Shown piece after piece: positions 43,369-52,345 of a DNA stretch of 64,000 nt. The notes beneath the pieces were generated by a model. It had not been told where the DNA came from and did no database searches. It saw nothing but the letters and a program-made list of their open reading frames with translations. A program made the translations under genes and the position numbers. How positions within the stretch are numbered: the first letter of the stretch is position 1; every line of letters begins with the position of its first letter. Source of the stretch: Neolewinella agarilytica (GTDB lineage: Bacteria; Bacteroidota; Bacteroidia; Chitinophagales; Saprospiraceae); the NCBI RefSeq assembly GCF_900110645.1, contig NZ_FOFB01000023.1, forward strand, positions 1 to 64,000. The letters run 5' to 3'.

Positions 43369-43528
43369 GTGAAAGTTGGAGGATCGGAGTTCTGAACAAG
43401 CCGGTTTTTTTGACCGTTCACTACCGCCTTCATGCTAAAGGATGCCAAAAATAAGCACTTAGTGTAAATAATACAAAAAGTAATGGTTAATCGTTCACTT
43501 TCGTCGTCCTTATCGGACGCTGTTTACT

Positions 43529-43569
43529 AAAAAAACAAAAGGCCTTCTCTCCGGAGAAAGAAGACCTTT
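43529..43569 (-). terminator. Terminator of the first tRNA-Glu
   Basis: AAAGG-CCTTCT-CTCCGGAG-AAGAAG-ACCTTT folds into a long, slightly imperfect stem (43538-43569). On the minus strand it is followed by TGTTTTTTT (43529-43537). It lies 6 bp beyond the tRNA 3' end. Confidence 0.85.
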
Positions 43570-43574
43570 GTTGG

Positions 43575-43646
43575 TAGCCCGTAGGGGAATCGAACCCCTC
43601 TTACCAGGATGAAAACCTGGCGTCCTAACCGATAGACGAACGGGCC
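43575..43646 (-). tRNA. tRNA-Glu (UUC)
   Basis: A 72-nt tRNA without an encoded CCA. The anticodon arm CCAGG-TTTTCAT-CCTGG carries TTC at positions 34-36. The D-arm (TCTATCGGTTAGGA) and T-arm (AGGGGTTCGATTCCCCT) are perfect. The acceptor stem is GGCCCGT against ACGGGCT. Its sequence is the same as the copy at 43823. Confidence 0.97.
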
Positions 43647-43655
43647 GGGAAAATT

Positions 43656-43792
43656 ATTCTCGATTCTCGGTTGGCGATTTTCGATTCATGATTTGCGCCG
43701 CTGTTAACTTCTCGCTCCGCTCGAAAGTTCGAACGAAGTGAGCTGAGCCGTGCGGTAGCCAAATCAAATATCACCAATCAAGAATCGAGAAT
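43656..43792. repeat. Palindromic element between the two tRNA-Glu genes
   Basis: The left arm 43656-43694 (begins ATTCTCGATTCTCGGTTGGC) and right arm 43761-43792 (ends CAAGAATCGAGAAT) are imperfect inverted repeats of over 30 bp. Inside is a second hairpin, CTCGCTCCGCTCGAA against TTCGAACGAAGTGAG. A related fragment (AATCAAGAATCGCCAATCAAGAATC) lies at 21279-21305, and part of the core matches 113-160. The shape is MITE-like. Confidence 0.75.
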
Positions 43793-43822
43793 CGCATATC
43801 AAAAATGCCGGAGGCAATTTTG

Positions 43823-43894
43823 TAGCCCGTAGGGGAATCGAACCCCTCTTACCAGGATGAAAACCTGGCGTCCTAACCGATAGACGAACGGGCC
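43823..43894 (-). tRNA. tRNA-Glu (UUC), second copy
   Basis: Same 72 bases as the gene at 43575-43646, including the TTC anticodon. The two copies are 176 bp apart around a palindromic element. Transcription from upstream of 43894 would make a two-tRNA precursor that stops at the terminator near 43535. Confidence 0.97.
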
Positions 43895-44069
43895 GGGAAG
43901 GATATGTGGCGTGAAATGAATCAACGGACATACACTAAAACACGCAACGTTTTGCGCTTAAGCGACCGCAAAGATAGTACGCCTGCGGATATTGTCAAAG
44001 GTGTAAGTGAAAATTATCTTCGGATTATGAAGCAGAGCTTCAGGAAAGGCCGTAAAAAGGGCAGTTTTC

Positions 44070-44765
44070 CTACAAACTGGTACGAAGTTTTTCCAGCTTA
44101 GCGCGAAGCTCTTCAGCCTGTTCGGCCTTGAAACTAATGGAAATATCCTTCGTTAACTCCGCAATGGTGTCGAGCTGGATGCTATCCTGTTCGAGGTGGT
44201 AGCGGGTCTCTTCCAGAGAGGCTTCGTCGTCAAAGTTAGTTTTACGTAGTTCGTCAAGCTCCCGTTTACGGGCGGCGATGCTTTCGTGGAGGCGGTGGCG
44301 GTCCAGTAATTCCCGGAGCTTGGTGGCGCAGTCGGCAAAAAAAGCCGCCTTGGCCAGGCGGAGATTAAACTCCGCCTCAAATTCTTTGATGAGTTGCCCG
44401 GCACGTTCTTTCTCTTCAGTACCAGCTTGCTCGCTGCGCTCGAGATCGTCCCGCAGAGCAGCGATGCTCTCGCGAATACTTTCGGCCTCAGACCGGAAGC
44501 GGAATTCTTTTTGCTGACAGCTTTCCAGGCGTAAGCTGACCCGCTGACCGAAATCATTCTCGTTGACCTTTTTAGCCGGAGAAGGGAATCTTTTGCTAAT
44601 CAATGGCCAAAAGTACCAGCTCATGGCCACGATGCTGGCTAATACGAAACCGATGCAGAAAGCGAAGGAGACACGCAGGAAAATAAAGGCACCCACAAGA
44701 CTGATCGCTGCGGTGCCGATAAAGAATTCAGGATCAAGCCTGGGATTGTTTCCTTCGGTGCTCAT
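44070..44765 (-). CDS. Membrane-anchored coiled-coil protein, unknown
   Basis: A 231-residue protein from the ATG at 44765 (MSTEGNNPRLDPEFF). Two close membrane helices (residues about 16-60: FIGTAAISLVGAFIFLRVSFAFCIGFVLASIVAMSWYFW) form a hairpin. The rest is a long Glu/Arg/Lys-rich coiled coil (RSEAESIRESIAALRDDLERSEQ, then ELDELRKTNFDDEASLEETRYHLEQDSIQL) facing the cytoplasm or periplasm. No family recognised. It stands alone between R1 copy 15 and the tRNA genes. It could be a structural or scaffolding protein, but nothing specific can be claimed. Confidence 0.75.
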   Translation of the reverse strand: MSTEGNNPRLDPEFFIGTAAISLVGAFIFLRVSFAFCIGFVLASIVAMSWYFWPLISKRFPSPAKKVNENDFGQRVSLRLESCQQKEFRFRSEAESIRESIAALRDDLERSEQAGTEEKERAGQLIKEFEAEFNLRLAKAAFFADCATKLRELLDRHRLHESIAARKRELDELRKTNFDDEASLEETRYHLEQDSIQLDTIAELTKDISISFKAEQAEELRAKLEKLRTSL

Positions 44766-44883
44766 ACTAGCTGAATAAACGGGATTGTATGCCGGATAGT
44801 TGCGTCGTCGGTCGTGAAGCAGCAAACGTTGGTCGATTGCTGAAGGGCAAAACGCTGATTCCCTTGCTTTTGTAAAACCACCT

Positions 44884-44902
44884 CTGCACCTGCGTCCGCG
44901 CC
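44884..44902 (-). repeat. R1 dispersed repeat, copy 15
   Basis: CTGCACCTGCGTCCGCGCC, minus orientation. With copy 14 it brackets the tRNA pair and the coiled-coil gene, 1.5 kb in all. Confidence 0.75.
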
Positions 44903-44949
44903 ATCTGATTGGGCACTCAAAGGATCGCCTAAACCACTGACACTACCTT

Positions 44950-45609
44950 CTACCGGTCGTCCTTCTTCTTGAAGTCTCCTCGTTTCCAGCCATCAAAGAA
45001 CTGTTTCCAGGCTACGGGGCTGAAGATGTTCATCGGCGGCCGCTGACCAATGTAATAGGTCTTTTGCGCCTGCTGCCGCAGGTAGTAACTGGCATTCTCG
45101 CTACCCGAACGCGGGACGGATTGTTGCAGCGCCTCCAGCGTTTCAACGGATAGGTTGTCAGACGCCCGTGACTGCAGGTCAGAAGAGACGTCCATGGCCA
45201 GAAACTCCAGCTTGAAGTGATCCCGGCTTGGCCAGGGGAAAACGACGGTCTCGGGCAGGTCGATGGCGTTGCGACTCATCAGTTGTACGATGCTGTACTT
45301 ATCTTCCGTGAGGGTGTCGGGAATGACGTAGGTCACATCATCATAGCCCAGCGCACTAAAGACAATGCTGTCTCCGAGGTGAGCTACGATACTAAAGAAG
45401 CCCTCCAGGTTGGCGTAGGTGCCCCGGCCATCATCGGTAATGAGAATGGTTGCGTAAGGAACCGGCTGTAACTGGCTGTTCGTACCGTCCAGCACCATGC
45501 CGGAGAATTGTACAAGTGCCTCACCGTTTTGGTCTACCAAAGAGGTTTGCTGAGCCCGTAAGCCCGCAGCGGTGAAAAACAAAACGCAAAAAAGGACCAA
45601 GTACTTCAT
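44950..45609 (-). CDS. Exported carboxypeptidase-like regulatory-domain protein
   Basis: A 219-residue exported protein with signal peptide LVLFCVLFFTAAGLRAQ. Residues about 33-100 form a CarboxypepD_reg-like beta sandwich (FSGMVLDGTNSQLQPVPYATILI ... GTYANLEGFFSIVAHLGDSIVFSALGYDDVTYVI), the module often found before TonB receptors but here alone. The C-terminal half is helical and charged (LETLEALQQSVPRSGSENASYYLRQQAQKTYYIGQ) and ends in a basic tail (RGDFKKKDDR). Function unknown; probably periplasmic. It shares a strand with the downstream coiled-coil gene, but a 180-bp gap separates them. Confidence 0.8.
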   Translation of the reverse strand: MKYLVLFCVLFFTAAGLRAQQTSLVDQNGEALVQFSGMVLDGTNSQLQPVPYATILITDDGRGTYANLEGFFSIVAHLGDSIVFSALGYDDVTYVIPDTLTEDKYSIVQLMSRNAIDLPETVVFPWPSRDHFKLEFLAMDVSSDLQSRASDNLSVETLEALQQSVPRSGSENASYYLRQQAQKTYYIGQRPPMNIFSPVAWKQFFDGWKRGDFKKKDDR

Positions 45610-45693
45610 ATCAAATGGATTGCTTCCTTATAAAAGACAGCGAAAGATAGCCCGAGGTTGGGAGCAACTGAAAACGTTAACGATTATTTTGCC

Positions 45694-48108
45694 TTACGTA
45701 AGCGCGAATGCAAGTACCTCTTCCATCGTTTCCACGTAATGAATCTGGATTCCCTTGAGGTAACGCTCTTCAATTTCACGAACGTTCTTCTCATTCATCT
45801 GACTCAGAAGAATGTGTTTCATGCCAGCGCGTTTGGCCGCCAGAAGCTTTTCTTTGATGCCGCCAACGGGGAGAACCCGGCCGCGCAGGGTAATCTCGCC
45901 GGACATAGCCAGGTACTGCCGTACCGGCCGGCCCGTGTAAACGGAGGCCATGGCGGAGAGCATCGTTATGCCCGCACTCGGTCCGTCTTTCGGCGTCGCT
46001 CCTTCCGGAACGTGAATGTGAAGATCCTGCTCTTTAATTTCGTCTGCCGTAATGCCTATTTTTTTGGCGTTAGCCTTTAGGTAGGACAGTGCCGTGATGG
46101 CACTTTCTTTCATCACCTGACCGAGGTTGCCGGTCTGGGTAAGGTTACCTTTTCCGGGGCTGAGGCTGGCTTCGACGTAAAGAATTTCTCCTCCAACCTG
46201 CGTCCAGGCCAGGCCAACGGCAATGCCGGCCAGTTTGCCCGCGCGGTAAGGCTCCCGCTCAAATTTGGTGGGACCTAAGACCTCCTCCAGATTCTCGGCT
46301 TTGATGGTTACCTGCTCAGCACCTTCCATCGCAATTTGCCGGGCGGCGTAGCGCATCAGTCCGCTGATCTCGCGGTTGAGGCCCCGCACTCCGCTTTCCC
46401 GGGTGTAGCCAGCGATAATGGCTTTGAGGGTGGTGACCGGAATTTTGACCTGCTTCGCCTTCAGGCCATGTTCCTCCCGTTGCTTGGGCAATAAGTGGCG
46501 CCTGGCGATCTCGAGTTTTTCCTCGGCGGAGTAGCCGCTGAGGTTGATGATCTCCATCCGGTCCCGCAGGGGCGGCTGAATGGTAGCGTAGTCGTTGGCC
46601 GTAGCGATGAACATCACCTTGCTGAGGTCGATGTCCAAATCGAGGTAGTTATCGTGGAAGGTAGTGTTCTGCTCCGGGTCCAGTACTTCCAGTAATGCGC
46701 TGGAAGGGTCTCCGCGGTGGCTTTGGCCAACTTTGTCAATCTCATCCAGGATGAAAACGGGGTTGGCAGATTGTACTTTTTTCAGCGACTGAACGATCCG
46801 GCCAGGGAGGGCGCCGATGTAGGTTTTCCGGTGACCGCGAATCTCACTTTCATCATGCAGGCCACCCAGGCTCATGCGTACGTACTTGCGCCCCAGGGCC
46901 TCGGCCACACTTTTACCCAGGCTCGTTTTACCGACACCCGGAGGGCCCAGCAAGAGGAGAATGGGCGCTTTCATGTCGCCCTTGAGTTTTAAAACAGCCA
47001 GATGGCTCAGAATCCGGTCTTTAACTTTCTCCAGGCCATAGTGATCGTTGTCCAGTTTTTTGGCAACGGCGTTCAGGTCGAAGTTGTCTTCGGTATAGTC
47101 TCGCCAGGGGAGGTCAAGCAGCATCTCCAGGTAGGAAAGCTGTACGCTGTATTCCGCTACCTGTGGGTTCATCCGTTTCAGGCGGGCAATTTCACGCGTG
47201 AAAGTTTTGTCTACCTCCTCCGGCCAGTCTTTTTCTACAGCACGGGTTTCGAGCAGGGCGATTTGTTCTTTGTTGGGGTTTTCACCCAATTCCTCCTGAA
47301 TGGCCTTCATTTGCTGATTCAGGAAGTACTGTCGCTGCTGCTCTTCGATGTCGCCACGGGTGCGGTTCTCGATCTGGTCGCGGAGCTCCAGGATTTGGAG
47401 TTCGGACTGCAGCTCGGTCAATACTTTACCGGCTTTAACGCCCAGGTCAGTAGTTTCCAGCAGCTCCTGCTTCGTGCTCATTTCACCGTTGAGGTTGCTG
47501 GCAATGAAGTTGAGCAGGTGGCTTGGTCGCTCGATGTTATCGAGCATCACCTGGGCTTCCGAAGGGATGTTGGGGTTCAGCTCTACGGCACGGCGGGCGT
47601 TGTCCCGTACGCTGTCCATCGTGGCTTTGAAGGTCAGTGGTTCCTGTGGTGAAACGTAGGAAAGTAATTCTACTTCCCCTTCCATATAGGGCTCTTCGCG
47701 GGTGATCCGCTTCCGAAGAATGCGCTGCTGGCCGCGCAAGACGGCCGTCAGGCTACCATCGGGCATCCGCAGCATCTTCAGTATTTTGGCCAGAGTACCA
47801 ACTTCGTAGAGGTCTTCTCCGGAGGGTTCTTCTATCTCCAGATCTTTTTGGGAGAACACGGCAATCCACTTGTTGGAATCAACGGCCTGATTAATGGCCT
47901 TGATGGAGCGGTCCCGACCGATGTTGATGGGGATAACAATGGTTGGGAAGAGGATACTATTCTTCAGGGCCAGGAGGGGGAGAAGTTCGGGGAGGTCTGC
48001 AGCATCCATCTCCTCATCCCCTTCTTCGGTACCGATGAAGGGGAAAAGATCCTGATCGTCGTCAAAGCCACGGTTATCCATCTCAATTTTAATCTTGGGT
48101 CGGCTCAC
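45694..48108 (-). CDS. lon: ATP-dependent protease Lon (La)
   Basis: A cytoplasmic AAA+ serine protease that degrades misfolded and regulatory proteins. The 804 residues hold the substrate-binding N-domain (about 38-240), a coiled coil, AAA+ with Walker A GPPGVGKT (388-395) and Walker [10 protein letters not shown], and the protease domain with the Ser711/Lys754 dyad ([16 protein letters not shown]). A short acidic leader precedes the N-domain, common in Bacteroidota Lon. The first codon used is GTG at 48108; an ATG at 48081 (MDNRGFDDD) is a plausible alternative. Monocistronic. Very secure. Confidence 0.97.
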   Translation of the reverse strand: MSRPKIKIEMDNRGFDDDQDLFPFIGTEEGDEEMDAADLPELLPLLALKNSILFPTIVIPINIGRDRSIKAINQAVDSNKWIAVFSQKDLEIEEPSGEDLYEVGTLAKILKMLRMPDGSLTAVLRGQQRILRKRITREEPYMEGEVELLSYVSPQEPLTFKATMDSVRDNARRAVELNPNIPSEAQVMLDNIERPSHLLNFIASNLNGEMSTKQELLETTDLGVKAGKVLTELQSELQILELRDQIENRTRGDIEEQQRQYFLNQQMKAIQEELGENPNKEQIALLETRAVEKDWPEEVDKTFTREIARLKRMNPQVAEYSVQLSYLEMLLDLPWRDYTEDNFDLNAVAKKLDNDHYGLEKVKDRILSHLAVLKLKGDMKAPILLLLGPPGVGKTSLGKSVAEALGRKYVRMSLGGLHDESEIRGHRKTYIGALPGRIVQSLKKVQSANPVFILDEIDKVGQSHRGDPSSALLEVLDPEQNTTFHDNYLDLDIDLSKVMFIATANDYATIQPPLRDRMEIINLSGYSAEEKLEIARRHLLPKQREEHGLKAKQVKIPVTTLKAIIAGYTRESGVRGLNREISGLMRYAARQIAMEGAEQVTIKAENLEEVLGPTKFEREPYRAGKLAGIAVGLAWTQVGGEILYVEASLSPGKGNLTQTGNLGQVMKESAITALSYLKANAKKIGITADEIKEQDLHIHVPEGATPKDGPSAGITMLSAMASVYTGRPVRQYLAMSGEITLRGRVLPVGGIKEKLLAAKRAGMKHILLSQMNEKNVREIEERYLKGIQIHYVETMEEVLAFALT

Positions 48109-48338
48109 ATTTAGTTTTTCGGAGGGTAGAGTAAAGGGCGCACAAACAATGGCCTAAAGATAAATAACAATGCTGGCGCTTGGAGGGTTGCGCAAAGATC
48201 GTGCCAAGAGAGGAAGGTTGGGCGGTTTTGTCGGGAAAGAACCTTAATTGCAGGAAGGGATGTCAGGAGGGCGGGAACCGCAGGTGCCGTTATTGTGGAA
48301 CGAGCAGTGTTGTCAAACAGGCAGATTCTCTGCGCTAC

Positions 48339-48803
48339 TCACGGCCGCCCTTCGTATTCCTCCTTGATGTAAGAGAGCAGGTCTTCGATCTCTCCGTCGC
48401 TCAGATCCGGGAAGTTGGACATGGCGCCGGGGTACTTCTCCGAGACCTCCATCGCCCGTGGGTGGCCGCTGCTGGCCAGTAGCTGGCTGTTCCGGATCCA
48501 GGCGTAGAGGTCTTCACGGGGGTAGCCCGCCCAGCGGGCCTCAACGCCGCCGAGGGCCGGGCCGGTGGCCTTGTCCTTCATGTTTTTGTTGTGGCAGGCG
48601 GCACAGCCATTTTTCCGCCAGACAATCTTGCCCGCGGAAAGAGGTGGGGGAGTGGCGGCCTGCCCGCTAACTTTCTCTGCACCGGCGGCAGCGCCCCCGG
48701 ATGCGTTTGGTAAGCTTAAAGTGTAGCCGGCGACCATCGCCAAAGTAAAGAGAATAGCCAGAATGCTGGTCTGTAATAATAGGATGGAGGATCTCAGGTG
48801 CAT
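48339..48803 (-). CDS. Membrane-anchored c-type cytochrome
   Basis: A 154-residue protein from the ATG at 48803. The N-terminal hydrophobic helix (LQTSILAILFTLAMVAGYTL) probably stays as an anchor. After an Ala/Gly/Pro linker comes a single cytochrome c domain with the heme-attachment motif CAACH (KNGCAACHNK). The distal Met ligand is probably in PGAMSNFPDLSDGEIEDLLSYI, which is class I cytochrome architecture. It lies 135 bp downstream of the soluble-type sugar dehydrogenase on the same strand, so it is a plausible electron acceptor for it. Pairing inferred from context. Confidence 0.88.
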   Translation of the reverse strand: MHLRSSILLLQTSILAILFTLAMVAGYTLSLPNASGGAAAGAEKVSGQAATPPPLSAGKIVWRKNGCAACHNKNMKDKATGPALGGVEARWAGYPREDLYAWIRNSQLLASSGHPRAMEVSEKYPGAMSNFPDLSDGEIEDLLSYIKEEYEGRP

Positions 48804-48937
48804 GAGCCGTGTTGTTTGGTGGGCTTCAAAATTAAGCTCCGACCAAAGCAGTGTCAAGCATGCCTGGTTTATGTAGAACGGGAGTGGATTACAGACTGAA
48901 GTCGAACCATTTGGGGAGTGGTGGCACGCTTTTATCC

Positions 48938-50110
48938 TTACTCCTTCACCTCCAGCCGTACGATACCTTCCCCTTCCACACTTGCGTAGAGATAGCCATC
49001 CGGGCCCATGCGCACGTCGCGCACCCGGCCCATATTGTTGATGAGCTTTTGCTCACCAATGACCTCGTTTTTCTCGTTCAGCTGGACGTGTTGCAGGCGC
49101 ATGTACTTCAGGCTGCCGACCATCAGGTCGCCCTCCCAACCAGGATAGCGATCACCCGTGACGAAGGCCATGCCGCTGGGCGCTATGCTGGGCACCCAGT
49201 AGTGCAGCGGGGCTTCCATCCCTTTTCTGGCAACTTCCTGGGTGAACTGAGTACCATTGTAGTTGATGCCGTAGCTAATTACCGGCCAACCATAATTCTT
49301 GCCGGGTTCAATGATGTTGATCTCGTCTCCGCCACGGGGGCCATGCTCAGTCTCCCAGATAGCACCCGTTTCAGGGTGTACCGTAAGGCTCTGTGGATTA
49401 CGATGGCCGAAGGAGTAAATAGCCTTTTTGGCATTGGGGGCATCCACGAAGGGGTTGTCAGTAGGGATGCTGCCATCGGCAGCGATGCGGTAGACTTTGC
49501 CGTGATCGCGGGTCGTATCCTGCGGATTTTCGTCGCGGTTACCACGATCACCGATCGTGAAGTAAAGGTGGCCGTCCTCCGGCCCCCATACCATCCGGCT
49601 ACCGAAGTGATAAGGTTTGTCTGTTTTGGGGCCTGCAGCATAGAGGACCGTGAAATCCTCCAGCGCAGAATCGTCATCCGCCAGCCGCCCACGGCCAATG
49701 GCCGTGCTGCCGTTCCCTTTCTCATCGGGCATACTGAAGCTCAGGTACACAAGCCTGCTCTCCGCAAAATCCTGAGCGGGTAAAATGTCCAGCAGGCCAC
49801 CTTGTCCTTTATCGCGGACATCCGGCATGCCTTCGGTTATTTCTGTGCCGTTTCCCTCTCCGTCAATCAGGAGGAGTTTGCCGCCTTTGTCGGTCGCAAT
49901 CATACGCCCGTCGGGCAGCCAGTTGAAGCCCCAGAGAATGTCTTCGTAGGTGAAAACTACCTTGGGCTCAATGGCCGCAGGGGTAAGACTCATCATCCCA
50001 TCAGCTGCTGCTGCGGCACGATCCGGTCCGGCTGTAGTGGTTGAAGTAGTGGTTTCGGGGCCATTGCAGGCCAGCAGGCCTAAAAGGCAAAAGAAGGACA
50101 GTATGCGCAT
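48938..50110 (-). CDS. PQQ-dependent aldose-type sugar dehydrogenase (lipoprotein)
   Basis: A 390-residue lipoprotein (signal LSFFCLLGLLAC-NG) with the six-bladed propeller of the GSDH/sorbosone-dehydrogenase family (PF07995). Characterised relatives (soluble glucose dehydrogenase, YliI) oxidise sugars with PQQ and Ca2+. Family blocks include WGFNWLPDGRMIATDKGGKLLLIDGEG, GQGGLLDILPAQDFAESRLVYLSFS, FGSRMVWGPEDGHLYFTIGDRG (with the likely Ca-binding GDRG turn), GHRNPQSLTVHPETGAIWETEHGPRGGDEINII (catalytic His region and PQQ contacts) and APSGMAFVTGDRYPGWEGDLMVGSL. Probably on the periplasmic face. The cytochrome gene follows. Confidence 0.92.
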   Translation of the reverse strand: MRILSFFCLLGLLACNGPETTTSTTTAGPDRAAAAADGMMSLTPAAIEPKVVFTYEDILWGFNWLPDGRMIATDKGGKLLLIDGEGNGTEITEGMPDVRDKGQGGLLDILPAQDFAESRLVYLSFSMPDEKGNGSTAIGRGRLADDDSALEDFTVLYAAGPKTDKPYHFGSRMVWGPEDGHLYFTIGDRGNRDENPQDTTRDHGKVYRIAADGSIPTDNPFVDAPNAKKAIYSFGHRNPQSLTVHPETGAIWETEHGPRGGDEINIIEPGKNYGWPVISYGINYNGTQFTQEVARKGMEAPLHYWVPSIAPSGMAFVTGDRYPGWEGDLMVGSLKYMRLQHVQLNEKNEVIGEQKLINNMGRVRDVRMGPDGYLYASVEGEGIVRLEVKE

Positions 50111-50304
50111 GATGGTGAGTGTTCAAAGTACACTGGTGGATACAGCCGTAAAACGATTTGGTTCGCTGTACACGTATAACGAAGGTGAAAGTAACCACAT
50201 TAAAGGAATGATAACAGTGGCCTTAACGCCTTTTAACGACTCAAAGGTAATTCAGCCCCGAACTTTGTCGCTTCATAACCAACTGCCCCAAAAGCCTTTT
50301 TATC

Positions 50305-50937
50305 ATGATTAACCGTATCATCCCCATCATCGCCTGTTTGTTCCTTTCTGCCACCACCTTCGCTCAGGTGGAGTTTGGCCTGAAAGCAGGCCTGGCCACT
50401 GAATCCCTGCAGGAAGAACGTTTTGACCTGAGCCAGTCCGGCCGGGAAGAACTCATGCTCGCCATTTCTGACGCCGATTATGGCTTCCAGTTTGGTGCCT
50501 TCGTACGCATTCCCCTTTCGGATCGTTTTGACATCCAAACGGAAGTTACCCTCAATAGTGCTAAAACGGATTTCAGCTTCGATGATCCCGATCAACAAAA
50601 TACTCAGGTATTCAAAGAACGCTACAACGACATCAACGTGCCCGTACTCGCTAGCTGGAAACTGGCTTTCCTGCGCCTGAATGCCGGCCCGGTTGGCCAC
50701 TTCTTCGTCTCCTCGGCCAGCGACCTGCGTGACGCAGACGGCCGGGAGCGTACCTGGGACACCTTCAACCTGGGCTACACCATTGGTGGTTCCATTGATA
50801 TTGGAAAAATCACCCTTGACGTTCGCTACGATGGTAACTTCGCCAAATACGGCGAAGACTTCGCCGTAGCCGGAGAAACCTTCCGGGTAGACCAGGCGGC
50901 TAAGCGCTGGATCGGCTCCGTAGCATACCGGTTTTAG
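50305..50937 (+). CDS. Outer-membrane beta-barrel protein (OMP_b-brl_2 type)
   Basis: A 210-residue exported barrel. The signal (IIPIIACLFLSATTFAQ) is followed by VEFGLKAGLATESLQ, the standard opening of the PF13568 porin-like family. Strands alternate to the end (YGFQFGAFVRIPLSDRFDIQTEVTLNSA, NVPVLASWKLAFLRLNAGPVGHFFVSS, KITLDVRYDGNFAKYG) and close with the aromatic WIGSVAYRF. An R3 repeat array follows directly after its stop. It lies 200 bp before the sigma operon on the same strand but is probably separate. Ligand unknown. Confidence 0.85.
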   Translation: MINRIIPIIACLFLSATTFAQVEFGLKAGLATESLQEERFDLSQSGREELMLAISDADYGFQFGAFVRIPLSDRFDIQTEVTLNSAKTDFSFDDPDQQNTQVFKERYNDINVPVLASWKLAFLRLNAGPVGHFFVSSASDLRDADGRERTWDTFNLGYTIGGSIDIGKITLDVRYDGNFAKYGEDFAVAGETFRVDQAAKRWIGSVAYRF

Positions 50938-51120
50938 ACGCTGGGCTTGTAGACGAAAAACGCGCTTCGCTTGTTTTTCTTTTAGATGCACTCCATGCTT
51001 GTAGGCTTCGCCTTCGGTAAGGTTTTCTCTCAGGAGTAAAGCCATACCGGAGGCGAAGCACTATAAGCGAAGCGTCAAAAAAAAAGGAGCGAAGCAACCT
51101 TTTTCGCTCTCCCCCTCTCT
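50938..51120 (+). repeat. R3 'TTTTAGAC' 3'-end repeat, copy 3
   Basis: Follows the barrel gene: GCTGGGCTTGTAGACG, CGCGCTTCGCTTGTTTTTCT, TTTAGATGCACTCCATGC, then GGCTTCGCCTTCGG and a larger inverted segment (AAGCGAAGCGTCAAAAAAAA, GGAGCGAAGC). Runs of T after small stems read as a terminator cluster ahead of the sigma-factor operon. Confidence 0.65.
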
Positions 51121-51138
51121 TTACGTCAGATTGCTTTT

Positions 51139-51711
51139 ATGATGATTGGAACGAAAAAGATTATTAACTCACCACCTGATAATACACCTGCCCGCATGAC
51201 CGAGACGGAACTCGTAGAGGCCTGCCGCCGGCAGGATCGTCGCGCCCAGAAGGAATTGTACGACCGGTATAGCCGTGCCATGTATACAGCTTGTTACCGG
51301 ATTTGCGGAGATTTCGATTTGGCCAACGATGCACTGCAGGAGGGTTTTCTCAAAGTGTTTCAGAAGCTGGACACTTTTCGGGGAGACAGTACGGTGGGCG
51401 CCTGGATGAAGGTCGTCATTGTACGCACAGCACTCAATAAACTGCGGCGGCAAAAGCCAACGCAGGAGCTGCCACTCAATTATGCTGATCAGGAAGTGGA
51501 TTGGGGAACAACGGCACTGGACATTGAATATTTAGAAAAAGCAATCAATAAACTACCGGATGGTTATCGGGCAGTCTTCGTACTGATCGAAATCGAAGGC
51601 TATAAGCACCAGGAAGTGGCAGATATGCTTAACTTCAGTGTGGGAACCAGTAAAAGCCAACTCTTTTACGCCAAGAAAAAATTGCGGGAATACCTGCGCC
51701 ATTACGTATGA
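51139..51711 (+). CDS. ECF RNA polymerase sigma factor
   Basis: A sigma-70 family factor of 190 residues, or 171 from the ATG at 51196 (MTETELVEACRRQD), which fits the family start better; the upstream 19 residues may be leader. Region 2 is clear: KELYDRYSRAMYTACYRICGDFDLANDALQEGFLKVFQKLDTFRGD ... GAWMKVVIVRTALNKLRR. Region 4 follows: INKLPDGYRAVFVLIEIEGYKHQEVADMLNFSVGTSKSQLFYAKKKLREYL. Regions 1.1 and 3 are absent, as expected for ECF type. Its stop overlaps the next gene's start (ATGA), so it is translationally coupled to the probable anti-sigma factor. Confidence 0.95.
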   Translation: MMIGTKKIINSPPDNTPARMTETELVEACRRQDRRAQKELYDRYSRAMYTACYRICGDFDLANDALQEGFLKVFQKLDTFRGDSTVGAWMKVVIVRTALNKLRRQKPTQELPLNYADQEVDWGTTALDIEYLEKAINKLPDGYRAVFVLIEIEGYKHQEVADMLNFSVGTSKSQLFYAKKKLREYLRHYV

Positions 51712-52292
51712 AGGAGAAGAACAAAAAAACCTTGCGGGATGCCCTGGAGCAGTTGCCGGAATACGGCGCGGACGCAGGTGCATGGAAAGCTATTGAAGCA
51801 GGGTTGACGCCCGCTTTGAGCGAACGACTGCCCAGCTATCAGCCGCCGGCTGAGGTCTGGAACGGCCTCAACAAAGCGTTAAATTCACCCGCGCCAGTGG
51901 TGAGTATCCGGCGCAGAAAATGGGCCCGGATTGGCGGCATTGCCGCCAGTGTGTTGGTCATCGTAGCCCTGGGAGTCGGCCTCTGGCCGGAGGCCATTAA
52001 TGCTGGCCCCCGCATCAGTATCTCCTACGCACAGGAGGTTGCGCCAGCCACCAGCTCTCATGACTGGAATGCTGATGAAGAGAGCTTTAACCACGTTATC
52101 GCCCAGATCGAGGAACGTAATGAGCCCACCCTCAATACCCTGAATATGGAGCTGGCCGAACTCACGGCCGCTAAGGAAGAAATGAAGGCGATGCTGGTTG
52201 CATATGGCGAAGACCCTTCCGTCATCCGCCAGCTTGCTGAAATCGAGCGGGACCGCTCGGATATTTACCGGCGCATCATCGTTGAACTGTAA
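51708..52292 (+). CDS. Probable anti-sigma factor (single-pass membrane protein)
   Basis: A 194-residue protein coupled to the sigma gene by a 4-base ATGA overlap. The N-terminal 70 residues are cytosolic and helical (KKTLRDALEQLPEYGADAGAWKAIEAGL, then LPSYQPPAEVWNGLNKAL), a likely sigma-binding part. There is one membrane helix (IGGIAASVLVIVALGVGLW, about 75-93) and a periplasmic, partly coiled-coil sensor half (LNTLNMELAELTAAKEEMKAMLVAYGED). No zinc HxxxCxxC motif is present, so it is not a classic ZAS protein. Residues about 19-25 (YGADAGA) are encoded by an R1 repeat copy. Function inferred from position and topology. Confidence 0.75.
   Translation: MKEKNKKTLRDALEQLPEYGADAGAWKAIEAGLTPALSERLPSYQPPAEVWNGLNKALNSPAPVVSIRRRKWARIGGIAASVLVIVALGVGLWPEAINAGPRISISYAQEVAPATSSHDWNADEESFNHVIAQIEERNEPTLNTLNMELAELTAAKEEMKAMLVAYGEDPSVIRQLAEIERDRSDIYRRIIVEL
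51765..51782 (+). repeat. R1 copy 16 inside the anti-sigma gene
   Basis: 18 of 20 bases of the consensus, read in frame as Gly-Ala-Asp-Ala-Gly-Ala within the anti-sigma N-terminus. A repeat inside a helical sigma-binding region is unusual. Confidence 0.75.
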
Positions 52293-52345
52293 AACCAGCG
52301 AGAAGTTCCTCATCCGGGGTAATTCCCCAATTTAAAGGATATAAT

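Noticed and set aside
43575-43894. tRNA-Glu as an integration site for a prophage or island
   Set aside because: No integrase, no direct-repeat att fragment beyond the duplicated tRNA itself, and normal flanking genes.
43904-44101. 65-residue ORF overlapping the coiled-coil gene end
   Set aside because: No resemblance, overlaps the minus-strand gene by 32 bp, basic and unstructured; probably chance.
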